This document shows positions 55,320-64,000 of a DNA stretch of 64,000 bases, piece by piece. Location: the NCBI GenBank assembly GCA_037953745.1, contig JBAKBP010007449.1, positions 35,828 through 99,827 on the forward strand, given 5' to 3'. The DNA comes from Lithodes maja (Eukaryota; Arthropoda; Malacostraca; Decapoda; Lithodidae). The notes beneath the pieces are model-generated. The model did no database searches. It was not told where the DNA came from and was given only the letters and a program-made list of their open reading frames with translations. Within the stretch, counting starts at the first letter, position 1. Each line of letters opens with the position of its first letter. A program made the translations under genes and the position numbers.

Positions 55320-58300
55320 CATAGCCGGAGCCGTAGCTGGAGCGTTATTCGAACTGCAAGGCATCTCACAGCTGAAGGCTTGAAAGCGCACTACTGAAGC
55401 ATAATATTTACCTCGCTACAAGGGAGAGCTAATTGCCAAAATCCTCTCATTAAGTTAAACTTACTGCTGTATGAGGCCAACCTGGTAAATACAATCTTTG
55501 ATCCGTGGCAGTGGGTAGGTATCGTTCTTTGTGACAGCATTAACTTGCCTATAGTTCATACATAACCTATGGCTCCCGTCTGGCTTTGGCACAAGTATGA
55601 CCGGACTACTCCACTGGCTTAAGGCCTTTGTGATTAGCTGGTTTGAAAAAATTAAGTCAAGCTCGACCTGCAGTATACTCCTGCGTTGTGGTGAGACACG
55701 GTAGGGGGATAGTTTAATGGGAGTTGCATCCCCTACGTCGATGTCATGCACGGCCAAAGAAGTGAGCCCTGGAGTATCACGGAACACACTGGGAGACTGA
55801 GATAAAACAGAGATTAGTTGGTTCGCTTGATCAGAAGGAAGATGACATAGTTTAGATGGTAATCCCCCCCAAGCTACTGAATTATACTGAAAGTTGGATA
55901 GGCTACATGACAAGTCAAAGTCTGCATGGATACCTTCAGGCTCTGGAACAGTCTGTTGTGGGTCAGTAAGAGAACTGAAGACTTCGTCCGCACCAGGCTG
56001 TCCACAGGTCCTGACATTCACTGCCACAGTGGGAGAATCTGGAGGAGAGGAATCAGGGGACCTATGGTAGGGTTTCAACATATTTATATGGAATACTTGC
56101 GTGGGCTTTCTTCTGTCTGGGGTAGTTACTAGATAATCGGTAATGCTCACCCTCCGAATGATCTTATATGGGCCCCTGAACTTGGCAGATAAATGTTGGC
56201 CAAAAAGGGGGAGCAGGACCAAAACCTCATCACCGGGCTGAAACTCCCTCTCACGGGCTTTTCTGTCATACCAGTTCTTCATGGAGCTTTTAGCCACTGT
56301 CAAGTTTTGAGCGGCAAACTCACATGAGGATCTCAGCCGGGTTTTGAAATCTGAAACATACTTGAGGAGGTTTTGGTTCCCCTCCTGGCCAACTAGGCTA
56401 TCCTGCAATAGTTGCAAAGGACCTCTTACCTGGTGACCGAAAACTAGCTCATTAGGGGAAAAACCCAGGGATTCAGTTGGAACCTCACGAGTAGCAAATA
56501 AAAGAAAAGGTACCCCCTTATCCCACTCAACTCCGGTCTCTGTACAATACTTACGTAACATTCCCTTTAATGTCTGATGATATCGTTCGAGAACCCCTTG
56601 ACTCTCTGGGTGGTAGGTGCTAGACTTAACATGCTCGATACCCAACTCCTTCAGGGACTGCTGAAAAATGTTAGAGGTAAAATTAGTTCCTTGATCACTT
56701 TACACCTTATGGGGGAAACCCATTCTGGTGAAGAATTTGAGCAGTTTCTTGATGACAGTTGGAGCAGAGGTAGTCCTTAAGGGTATAGCCTCTGGGTAGC
56801 GAGTTGCCATGTCCATGATAGTTAATAAATAAATGTTACCTTGGGAAGTCTTAGGCAATGGGCCTACAATGTCCACTACCACCCGAGTAAAAGGATTCTC
56901 CAAAACGGGCAAGGGCACCAGAGGATGTACAGGCACCTTCTGAGTGGGTTTTCCTGTCATCTGGCAAGTGTGACACACTCTACAAAACTCCACTACATCT
57001 GCACGCATTCCTGGCCAGTAAAAGTGGGCTCTGATTCTGTCTAGAGTTTTTCTCACACCTAGGTGTCCTGCCAATGGTATACAATGTGCCATTTCCATGA
57101 TATCTCTACGACAAGGTTTGGGGACTACTACTTGATGGACGTCCCAAGCCCCGTCATCGATTGGTCTGTGTGGCGGTCTCCATCTACGCCACAATACTCC
57201 TCCTTTGAGGTAGAAACATTCACCACCCTCCTTCTCACATTCCTCTTCACTCACGGACCTGGCAGCTAACTCCTTGCATTCACTATCATCTCTCTGTAGC
57301 TCTACCAGGCCACTAGGACAATTTGGAGGGGTTTCATGGTCATCGTTAGGGTCAAGATGAGCCATAAAGGTGTCAGATAAATCCACCTCAGTCACATCAT
57401 CAGGCACAGTTGGAGCGTCATTCACACACTCATCATCCCTTTCATCAACCCTTACATTCGGTACATTTCTGTCTGAGGGAACTGCTACTTGAGACATTGA
57501 ACGTGTGACAGCACACACAGGGAAAACTGTTGGCATCTCCTTTTCGAGCTCACCGGTTAGTGGCTCGTTAACAGGGGAAAGTGACAAAATGGGGTCTGGT
57601 CGGACCTTCTCACCTGCTACATCATTCCCCAAAAGGAGTGTTACCCCAGGCACAGGGATATCTTGGGACCTACACAAAGCTATGGTGGCCTCACCCTGTA
57701 GTAACTCACATTCAATTTCGCCTTTTACCAAGTGTGCATAAAATTGGCCTCCAGCACCTCTCATTACAACTGGTTCGCCAGAGTAAGGATTCACCATGAG
57801 GGTGCTAGTAGAACCTGTGTCTCTCAGAATTTTTACCTCATGCATACAACCATTTAATCTCACGTTGCCAGATGAAATAAAGGGACGGTAACTGTCCTGC
57901 ACTGATGGTGAATTTATTATTGGCTTAACCCTAGTGGGTTGCACCACACATGCTACTACACCCCTGTCTAGATGATTTACGTTAGCTGTTAGGTACTCCT
58001 TCTGTCGGGAGTCCTGTATTAAAGGAACTTTTGGTGCTAGGTACTCCTGTCGGGAGTCCTGCATTAAAGGAACTTTTGGTGCTAGGTACTCCTTCTGTCG
58101 GGAGTCCTGCATTAAAGGAACTTTTGGTGCGAGGTACTCCTTCTGTCGGGAGTCCTTCATTAAAGGCGCATATGGAATTTGAGATACGGCGGCAACTGTC
58201 TGCCCCGATCTTTCGGTTTTTCCCTTGGCCCAGCACTGATAAGCTAGGTGGCCTCTCATGCCACAAAAAGTACATACTTTAGGGGATACGGGAACGTTCC

Positions 58301-59471
58301 CTCTTTGAGCATTACTATTACTTTGGGGCCCACCTCTGTTACCATTTCCCTGAGTCGCATTTTTAGTTGGGGGAACAATTCTATTTTGGCTAGCTGAGGA
58401 AGACGTTATAGGCTTGTGACTGGGTCTGTCAGATTTGTGATTGGGATACTTAAATTTAGAACTAGAATTATCGTAGGGCTTCTTTCCACAAAATTTGTTG
58501 CTGAGCACGTATGTGTCAGCCATGTCAGCGGCGTCGGCAAGACAATCTACCCTTTTCCCCTTTAAATGATAGGATACAGAAGAATCAATTTTCCATAGGA
58601 AATTTTCTAACAGGACCAACTCCTTCAGATCGTTGTAGCTTGTAACTTTCTTACTCTTGACCCAATGATTGAAAGTTTTAGTCATGGTCCTGGCAAATAC
58701 CTTATGGGTTTCTTCTACTTTCTTCTGGTTTTTACGGAAAGATTGCCTGTAAGCCTCAGGCTGCAATTGATAGGTTTTTAGGATAGCTTCTTTGAGATTG
58801 TCATAATCCTGCCTAACTTCTGCTACTTCTGACAAATACGTGGCTCGAGCCTGCCCTGTCAAAACGGTTTGTAACATAAAAGGCCATTGATCTCTTGTCC
58901 ACTTCATACCTCCAGCAACTTCCTCAAACAAAACAAAGAAATCCTGCACATTATCCTCAGTGAAAGGTGGAATGACACTAGTCATAGTCAATCCCAGAGG
59001 GGGAGCAATTACGGGAGCATTTGTATTGACATTTAGTTGAGCGGTACGATATTGATATTCACATTGTTCGGTCGTTGCTCTGGCTTTTATGCTGGCTTCT
59101 TCGATATTTGCTCTGGCTTTTATGCTGGCTTCTTCGATATTTGCTTTCATTCTGGCTTCTTCGGTATTTGCTTTTATTCTGGCTAGTTCTAGTATTTGAT
59201 CACCGGTCAAACCAGGTGGCAATTGTTCATCAAGTTGGCTAGGTTTACTCGGGATCCCACCAACTGCTCCGTCACCCTCCCCGCCTTCTACAGGGAACAG
59301 GTGGGTTTTTATGGTCTGAGCCACCTCTACTTAAGACATGTTTGAGACAGTTAATTGGAGATGTGAGGCAAGCACTTTCAGTTCGGATTTTGACAGACAG
59401 TCAATATCAGGGGCTGTGGGTTCTGATTCTATGAAAACTCGAGCATCTTCGTCATTAATTAGATGAGGCAT
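55320..59471 (-). pseudogene. Gag-Pol of the second Gmr1-like family, broken
   Basis: The ATG at 59,471 opens Gag (DEDARVFIESEPTAPDID). An in-frame TAA lies at 59,331-59,333. Gag continues with EEASIKARANIEEASIKARA helical repeats, a capsid-like region, a CCHC knuckle (CTFCGMRGHLAYQC) and four copies of a 16-residue repeat. Protease is DTGST. Integrase has its HHCC finger (HCIPLAGHLGVRK, CRVCHTC) and first Asp (VVVDIVGPL); a second TAA (56,702-56,700) stands where Gln is expected just before SDQG. The frame then runs through STYHPESQGVLERYHQ and KFRGPYKIIRRVS and into RT (WSSPVILVPKPDGSHR) until it ends at 55,461. Shifted pieces resembling later RT (RGFWQLAL; NNAPAT) extend to about 55,330. 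YLDD and RNase H are gone. Confidence 0.87.
57990..58170 (-). repeat. 48-bp coding repeat in Gag
   Basis: Four in-frame units encode versions of APKVPLMQDSRQKEYL; one is a codon short (DSRQEYL). They lie between the zinc knuckle and the protease. The first Gmr1-like family has no such repeat. Confidence 0.85.
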
Positions 59472-59536
59472 GATTAATATTTGATTTTTAAGTAGTGAAA
59501 CGGTAATGAAACTGAGTGAAACTGAATGAAACGAAT

Positions 59537-59552
59537 CCTGGCAAGGTCGCCA
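59537..59552 (-). other. Primer-binding site
   Basis: The minus strand reads TGGCGACCTTGCCAGG, six bases (GAAGAG) after the LTR end CGTAACA. The first eight bases equal those of the other family. Confidence 0.7.
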
Positions 59553-59558
59553 CTCTTC

Positions 59559-61072
59559 TGTTACGTATCTCAAGTGGTTAACTTGATGAATCTAGATAGC
59601 ACAGAGATATACATTAAGGTATCAGTCAGCTGAAGGCAAAACAAAAGTAAAATCTAATAAAATTATTTCCTGTTGTTGCTTCCTTTCCTTTTGGATCTTA
59701 GGACTTAGTATCCTTTATTGACTGATACTCTTTAATTATGAAAAAATACTGAAACTAATTAAAGTCATGTAGTATTTATAAAGAATTATTATTTAACCGA
59801 AGCTTAGTAGGCTATGGTTATGAACCGAAGAAGTTATATCTAAAGAAGGACTATTAATTCTATAAAAAGTCTTGATAGATAAATATTAAAGTAAGAATAT
59901 TTCTGTCTCTTACCCTTTTTGAAATGAATAGATAGTTTTCTTATATGTCCTTTTATTTATATTTAATGTAATTATTCTTGGTTCTTGTCTTACGTTAATA
60001 GTATTATATTATTATTATCATCAGGATTAATATCAAAGTCACATACAAAGTTAGATATATATTTAATAATTAGTTAAATGTATTTCTTAACCACGTAACA
60101 TTGAGGTTTGATTAGGAGTAAATTAAGTTACAGGATCGCTTCATAGATTCGATTCAGGTCTCACTCAAATAATATGAAAAGCAAAAATAATATTTTGAAG
60201 CTAAAAGAATTTTCTTCAGCTTAGGAAATCACTAGAAGTAATATTAACACAGCCATGTTAGTCTAAGGCGATATTACTAATATGAGACAATAGCATCACC
60301 GTACTAAGCACCGTTAAGCAATGTAAGCTTAATTAAAAGAAAATGAAAGAACTCGTAAGTATTAATATAAAACAATAGTATTACTTTCATCATAACCCAA
60401 TTACTTAAAGAGTTGCTTTAGTCCACAAGTTAGTCAACTAAAATAGTTAAGTACATAATAATAGCGTTAACGTTAATTCCCAATCAAATAGTTAAGTACA
60501 ATAATAGTAGCGTTAACGTTAATTCGCAATCAAATAGTTAAGCACATAATAGTAGCGTTAACGTTAATTCCCAATCACATATCTCACTAACCAACATAAC
60601 GTAAGTGTTTACACCGAACACACTTAACACACACTTATATAAATCTGACTGACAGTCACAAACCCATTATAATACTTCACCCCGTCTTCCTCCAGCTGCA
60701 AGTTCACCTTCCCCAACTCCAAATGAGACTGATTTGAATGCCCACAACTCGGGTCTTATATACTGAACAATGATTGTGTAGGAACGAATCAGGAGGCGGG
60801 GGGGTAGTGCCCGCTCCAATCACAGCTCCTCGAGTTGCGTGGTCCAATGGAGTCTCCTGGCGTCGATCATACGTCATAGCGTCGGGTCATCGAAGTAGGT
60901 TGCAGGGTCCCCTATGACGCACGCAGGTGTGAAGGCTTGTTTGCTTGTTTGCGGTCGAGCTGGTTTCCCACTCGCAGGTTCGCTCGCTGGTCTGCTTCGC
61001 CGCTTGGGTAGTTTGACACTCCTTCAACTCTAATTCTAACTCTTAAATTAACATACAGGGCTCCGTATGTCA
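59559..61072 (-). repeat. 5' LTR of the second Gmr1-like family
   Basis: 1514 bp, on the minus strand starting TGACATACGGAGCC and ending CGTAACA. It lacks the MITE doublet, has three 46-bp units at about 60,443-60,580, and lacks an 8-bp TTGATCCT present in the other LTR. Confidence 0.9.
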
Positions 61073-61099
61073 GAATATATATATATATATATATATAAT

Positions 61100-61140
<41 letters not shown>
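61073..61140. repeat. (AT)n followed by T30
   Basis: An AT microsatellite then an uninterrupted T run, which on the minus strand would be a poly(A) tail of whatever lies to the right. No coding region for such an element was found. Confidence 0.6.
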
Positions 61141-61144
<4 letters not shown>

Positions 61145-61700
61145 GATATTCCTCCTACATTATATGCTCGTTATTGCTGGCCAGGACAACATCGACACCT
61201 AAATGGCACAAAAGGTCTTAAAATCGCCAAACTAATGCAGCGAACGCCTTAAAATCTCAAAATTATTGGGGCTAAGCAAGGGAGAAGTGGGGTTCCAGAA
61301 ATAGCAACTACCTCCCCCTTAAGGGGGGATGGTTAACTATTTTTGGTGATTTATGCAAGTTTTCATTATTTTTCTAGTTTCCTCCCTAGACCTCCATCAC
61401 ATTTAAACAAAAAAACATCCATTAGATCCCCCTTCTAGATTAATTTGTACATTTTTCGGTAGAAAAATTTCAAGGCCAAAGGCAGGTTCTTCCGACATTA
61501 TATGCTCACTATCGATCGCCAGGGAAAAAATCGACACCTAAATAGCATGAAAGTTCTAAATATTGACGAATAAATGGGGCAAAAGGTCTTAAATTCGACT
61601 AACTAATGGGGCAAACATCTTCTTAACATCGGAAAACTAATGTGGCAAAACATGAGGGAGAAAGTGGTCCAGAAAACCGGCCCAGCCCCCCTTAACGACC
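61141..61700. repeat. Unclassified interspersed repeat, two tandem copies
   Basis: Two diverged copies start near 61,155 (CATTATATGCTCGTTATTGC) and 61,497 (CATTATATGCTCACTATCGA); each continues ATCGACACCTAAAT and GGCAAAAGGTCTTAAA-like motifs. A third, inverted copy is at 62,600-62,845 and a fragment lies near 49,330. No terminal repeats or proteins identify the class. Confidence 0.6.
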
Positions 61701-61705
61701 ATTAA

Positions 61706-61921
61706 CCCCTTCTGTACCGGCGACGTCTATACAGTATAATATATTTTTAGCAACATTTAGACAATTTTATTAAGCTTAGGACAGATACTGTAGATGGTAG
61801 CTAAAGGATTATTTGAGATAGTCTGCAACCTTTTAATGTGTAGACGTCCTTCCTAGGCTGCTCAAAAATCTCTAAATATAGCTAGAATAATATTTAGAAG
61901 ACGTTACCGGTACAAAAGGGG
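61706..61921. mobile_element. TTAA MITE (CCCCTTYTGTACCGG family), intact ends
   Basis: 216 bp flanked by TTAA (61,702-61,705; 61,922-61,925). Inverted ends: CCCCTTCTGTACCGGCGACG and, reversed, CCCCTTTTGTACCGGTAACG. No coding capacity. Decayed relatives lie at 7.3 and 44.1 kb. Confidence 0.88.
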
Positions 61922-61925
61922 TTAA

Positions 61926-62599
61926 GTATAATTTCTTTGCCATAATGTGGTGGAGTTTGTGGAGGATGACAGTCTTCATCTCCTTTGCTTATTGTAACTA
62001 AATGACCTTTAGTTATTTTGATTAGGTCAAAATTTAATGTAGGCATGAGAACCACCCTCTCTACTTAGATATATATGAGGGTACACACATACACATATAT
62101 ATGCATATATACATACACATACATGTACACACAAACTCACATACATATATGCAGTACATACACGTAAACATATAAGCAAACTGACAAGTATTAGGTTTAC
62201 TTAACCTAGTACCTAAATATATAAATTGGTTATACAGAGGTTTTCCTTCTTTCCTGCTAATATTTAAATACCGAAAAAATGTGTACATTAAGTAATAGTG
62301 TTCCATATATTTTTTTATTTTCGTATATAACAGTCGGCCAAATAAGTTATGTTGCGGCACCAAGTATATTTGTTTCAATAATTGGTATCAGCAATATCTA
62401 AACATGATTTCTTCATTTCGAGTGAGATATACAAACATGTTCCTACACTTAAATACCCTATTCAACATCTGACAGACATTAATACAGTACAAAGCAAGCC
62501 TAACGTAATGACAGCTGATAAATGACTTATTAGCGCCACTGTACATGCACACAATGGTATATATATATACCGTTATATCAAATTAATTTTTATGGGGGG
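61926..62599. other. Region without recognised genes
   Basis: TATG/CATA simple sequence around 62,075-62,175 gives a spurious reverse-strand ORF. Nothing else is supported. Confidence 0.6.
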
Positions 62600-62845
62600 T
62601 CTTGGCAGTATTTCTTAAGGTTGATGGTCTTGGGAGGAAACTAACAAATATTTCTTTGTCAATATTAAGATTTTTCGTGTCATTTAGGTGTTGATTTTTT
62701 TTCTGGCGAGCGATGGCGAGCCTATAATTTAATAGGAATCGGCCTTCGGCCGGGACATTTTCCTATCGAAAAATGTACAAATTTATCTTGAAAGGGGGTC
62801 TAGGGGGTGTTTTTATAAAGATTGATGGAGGTCTAGGGAGGACAA
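62600..62845. repeat. Unclassified repeat, inverted copy
   Basis: Its reverse complement aligns with 61,365-61,590, sharing TTTCCTCCCTAGACCTCCAT, TTTGTACATTTTTCG and the ACACCTAAAT motif. An (AT)n tract follows at about 62,855-62,890. Confidence 0.6.
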
Positions 62846-62853
62846 AAAATAAA

Positions 62854-62893
<40 letters not shown>

Positions 62894-62984
62894 TATATAT
62901 CTGAGAGAGGAGTGTTCCTTGGGAACCGTATCTTCAGCAGGAATAGAAGAACAAAGTACGCTACGAACAGTAACATACTTTATT

Positions 62985-63021
62985 GACAAACGTTTCGACA
63001 TCACACTGGTGTCATCTTCAG
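62985..63021 (-). ncRNA. Hammerhead-ribozyme-like motif of a Penelope element
   Basis: Minus strand: CTGAAGA (63,021-63,015), a stem-loop-capable TGACACCAGTGTGATGTC, GAAA (62,996-62,993), then CGTTTGTCA. This is the hammerhead core order CUGANGA, stem II, GAAA, a very short stem III, and GUC followed by A. Penelope-like elements are known to carry such ribozymes in their terminal repeats. A good stem I pairing is not evident in this single copy, so self-cleavage is uncertain. Confidence 0.5.
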
Positions 63022-63163
63022 TGGTCTACAAATCAAAAGATAATATTACATATATGAACGCTTAAAAGCTTATTGAAAATAATTAGAACATAAAAAAACA
63101 AATATATATATATATATATAGTAGTGGCAATAGATTCTCCTCGGGGGAAGCGGAGTCTTATAA

Positions 63164-63237
63164 GGGCAAGCAACACCAAGGTAAACACAAACACGTACCA
63201 GAATAAAGATGTTCGTGTTTACCTTGGTGTTGCTTGC

Positions 63238-63239
<2 letters not shown>
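63164..63239. repeat. 25-bp perfect inverted repeat with 26-nt loop
   Basis: The left arm 63,164-63,188 (GGGCAAGCAACACCAAGG...) is perfectly complementary to the right arm 63,215-63,239. The loop is 63,189-63,214. It lies between the ribozyme-like end and the (AT)n tract of the Penelope-like element. Confidence 0.95.

Positions 63240-63240
<1 letters not shown>

Positions 63241-63327
<87 letters not shown>
63241..63327. repeat. (AT)n microsatellite
   Basis: Over 80 bp of uninterrupted TA dinucleotides; the reverse-complement-symmetric Ile/Tyr ORF across it is an artefact. Confidence 0.95.
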
Positions 63328-63329
<2 letters not shown>

Positions 63330-63369
63330 TGTATATGGGGCAGAATGATAGGGTTAAAGGAGGGGTAAT

Positions 63370-64000
63370 TTAAACAAAGTTAAGCGGGTGCGATGATACC
63401 GTAGAGTTAAGGGAGGGTTTTAATTTTGAAATATAGAGGGATTCTAAAACTCTAATATCAACACGTTGACAGGAATCCAAAATATCAAAATTATCTTTTT
63501 TCCACACCAAAACCACAAGATATAGCGTGTTCCCGTACAGCTGAATAAGAAGGTGACTTGAGAGGCAGACCTGTTCTACTAGACTCGGTATGAGCTTCCA
63601 ATATACCCTGCCTGGCAGCTAGGGCAAGCGAACTTGTAAATAATTGACGAACGAAGGTCAGTGGGTAGTCGATCCTTAAAATGAAAAAAATAACCAATTT
63701 TAAACGTATTCTTATGAATGAAGCTGAAAGAGGGTAAAATTTGAGCAAATATCTTCTTAAATTATTTTCTATTTTACTCGAGACTTCGCCTAAGTAAGGA
63801 CTAAACATATCTCCTCCTTTCTAACTGTCGGAATACTATGTTTTGGTTGGTATATTCTACACAAATAATTATTTACAATTTTATGAAAGATGTTGGTGCT
63901 AAAACCATTCTTCACAAAAAAAGTCTTTTAGAAACAAAATGTCCTTATGAAATAATTGGTAACTGGATGTGAGTGGATGTGAGTGAGTAGTAGTATATAT
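63370..64000 (-). pseudogene. Penelope-like protein: linker, GIY-YIG endonuclease, C-terminus (frameshifted)
   Basis: From the window edge: FVKNGFSTNIFHKIVNNYL, then after a shift near 63,800 PYLGEVSSKIENNLRRYLLK, then in another frame YKFACPSCQAGYIGSSYRV, which contains the GIY-YIG type core, then SSRTGLPLKSPSYSAVREHA, and finally ILDSCQRVDIRVLESLYISK with a stop at 63,370-63,372. The order linker - endonuclease - RILESLYI-like tail is that of Penelope-like elements with a C-terminal GIY-YIG domain. At least two frameshifts make this copy inactive. Confidence 0.78.

Larger units (their letters stand above)
52984..61072 (-). mobile_element. Second Gmr1-like Ty3/Gypsy family, decayed copy
   Basis: Two LTRs (52,984-55,161 with an insert; 59,559-61,072) bound a minus-strand gag-pol with protease, then integrase, then RT, the same integrase-first order as the 21-40 kb family but clearly a different family in sequence. 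RT is truncated after its first third and no RNase H is present. Two in-frame stops interrupt gag-pol. The flanks are AT-rich and no unambiguous target duplication is visible. Confidence 0.9.
62900..64000 (-). mobile_element. Penelope-like element, 3' part
   Basis: The minus strand enters at the window edge with a decayed Penelope-type protein (linker, GIY-YIG endonuclease, C-terminus), then a long (AT)n, a hairpin, and a 3' region with the CTGAAGATGACACC...GTCGAAACGTTTGTC signature seen in Penelope terminal repeats. It extends beyond the window. RT is not visible. Confidence 0.75.

Noticed and set aside
63124..63348. 74-codon ORF with a poly Ile/Tyr tail
   Set aside because: It spans an inverted repeat and an (AT)n microsatellite.

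Overview
This is a eukaryotic, intron- and repeat-rich nuclear DNA window with no operons and no complete host gene that I can name. The mixture of CR1-, Jockey- and RTE-like non-LTR retrotransposons, a Penelope-like element, TTAA-flanked MITEs, a PIF/Harbinger-like element, (AT)n/(GATA)n microsatellites and Ty3/Gypsy elements suggests an arthropod. A decapod crustacean is my best guess; that is inference, because no host marker gene was recognised.

Layout. 1-4.6 kb: a 109-bp tandem array cut by a CR1-like 3' end, a second non-LTR element and a candidate LTR. 5.3-6.0 kb: a Jockey-like 3' fragment. 7.5-9.4 kb: a PIF/Harbinger-like non-autonomous element (TTA duplication) carrying a nested TTAA-flanked MITE. 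10.8-13.2 kb: an internally deleted CR1-like element (SGNH esterase joined to reverse transcriptase) inserted in a CAC/ATC-rich minisatellite. 15.1-15.9 kb: an RTE-like fragment with an 8-bp target duplication. 17.1-18.2 kb: a TTAA-flanked element. 21.4-40.7 kb: two nearly full-length copies of one LTR retrotransposon in opposite orientation; the plus copy sits inside an RTE-like element with a 4-bp duplication. 41-48 kb: the least repetitive stretch, with four candidate host exons of unknown function interrupted by MITEs, a CR1-like element, a tRNA-derived SINE and a solo LTR. 48.7-49.3 kb: a 27/30-bp minisatellite with higher-order structure. 50-53 kb: a Jockey-like ORF without internal stops. 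53-61 kb: a second, related LTR retrotransposon with a MITE doublet in its LTR. 61-64 kb: an unclassified repeat family, a MITE, and a Penelope-like element with a hammerhead-ribozyme-like motif.

Main point. Both LTR retrotransposon families carry Gypsy-type enzymes, but integrase lies upstream of reverse transcriptase and RNase H (Gag - protease - integrase - RT - RNase H). That is the Copia order on a Gypsy backbone, as known for the Gmr1-like group. Both families also share a primer-binding site starting TGGCGACC and a Gag with charged helical repeats. The two copies of the first family are damaged in different places: the minus copy has intact pol but broken gag, the plus copy has intact gag but deleted integrase and RT. 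All other coding sequence recognised is transposon-derived, and most of it is decayed.
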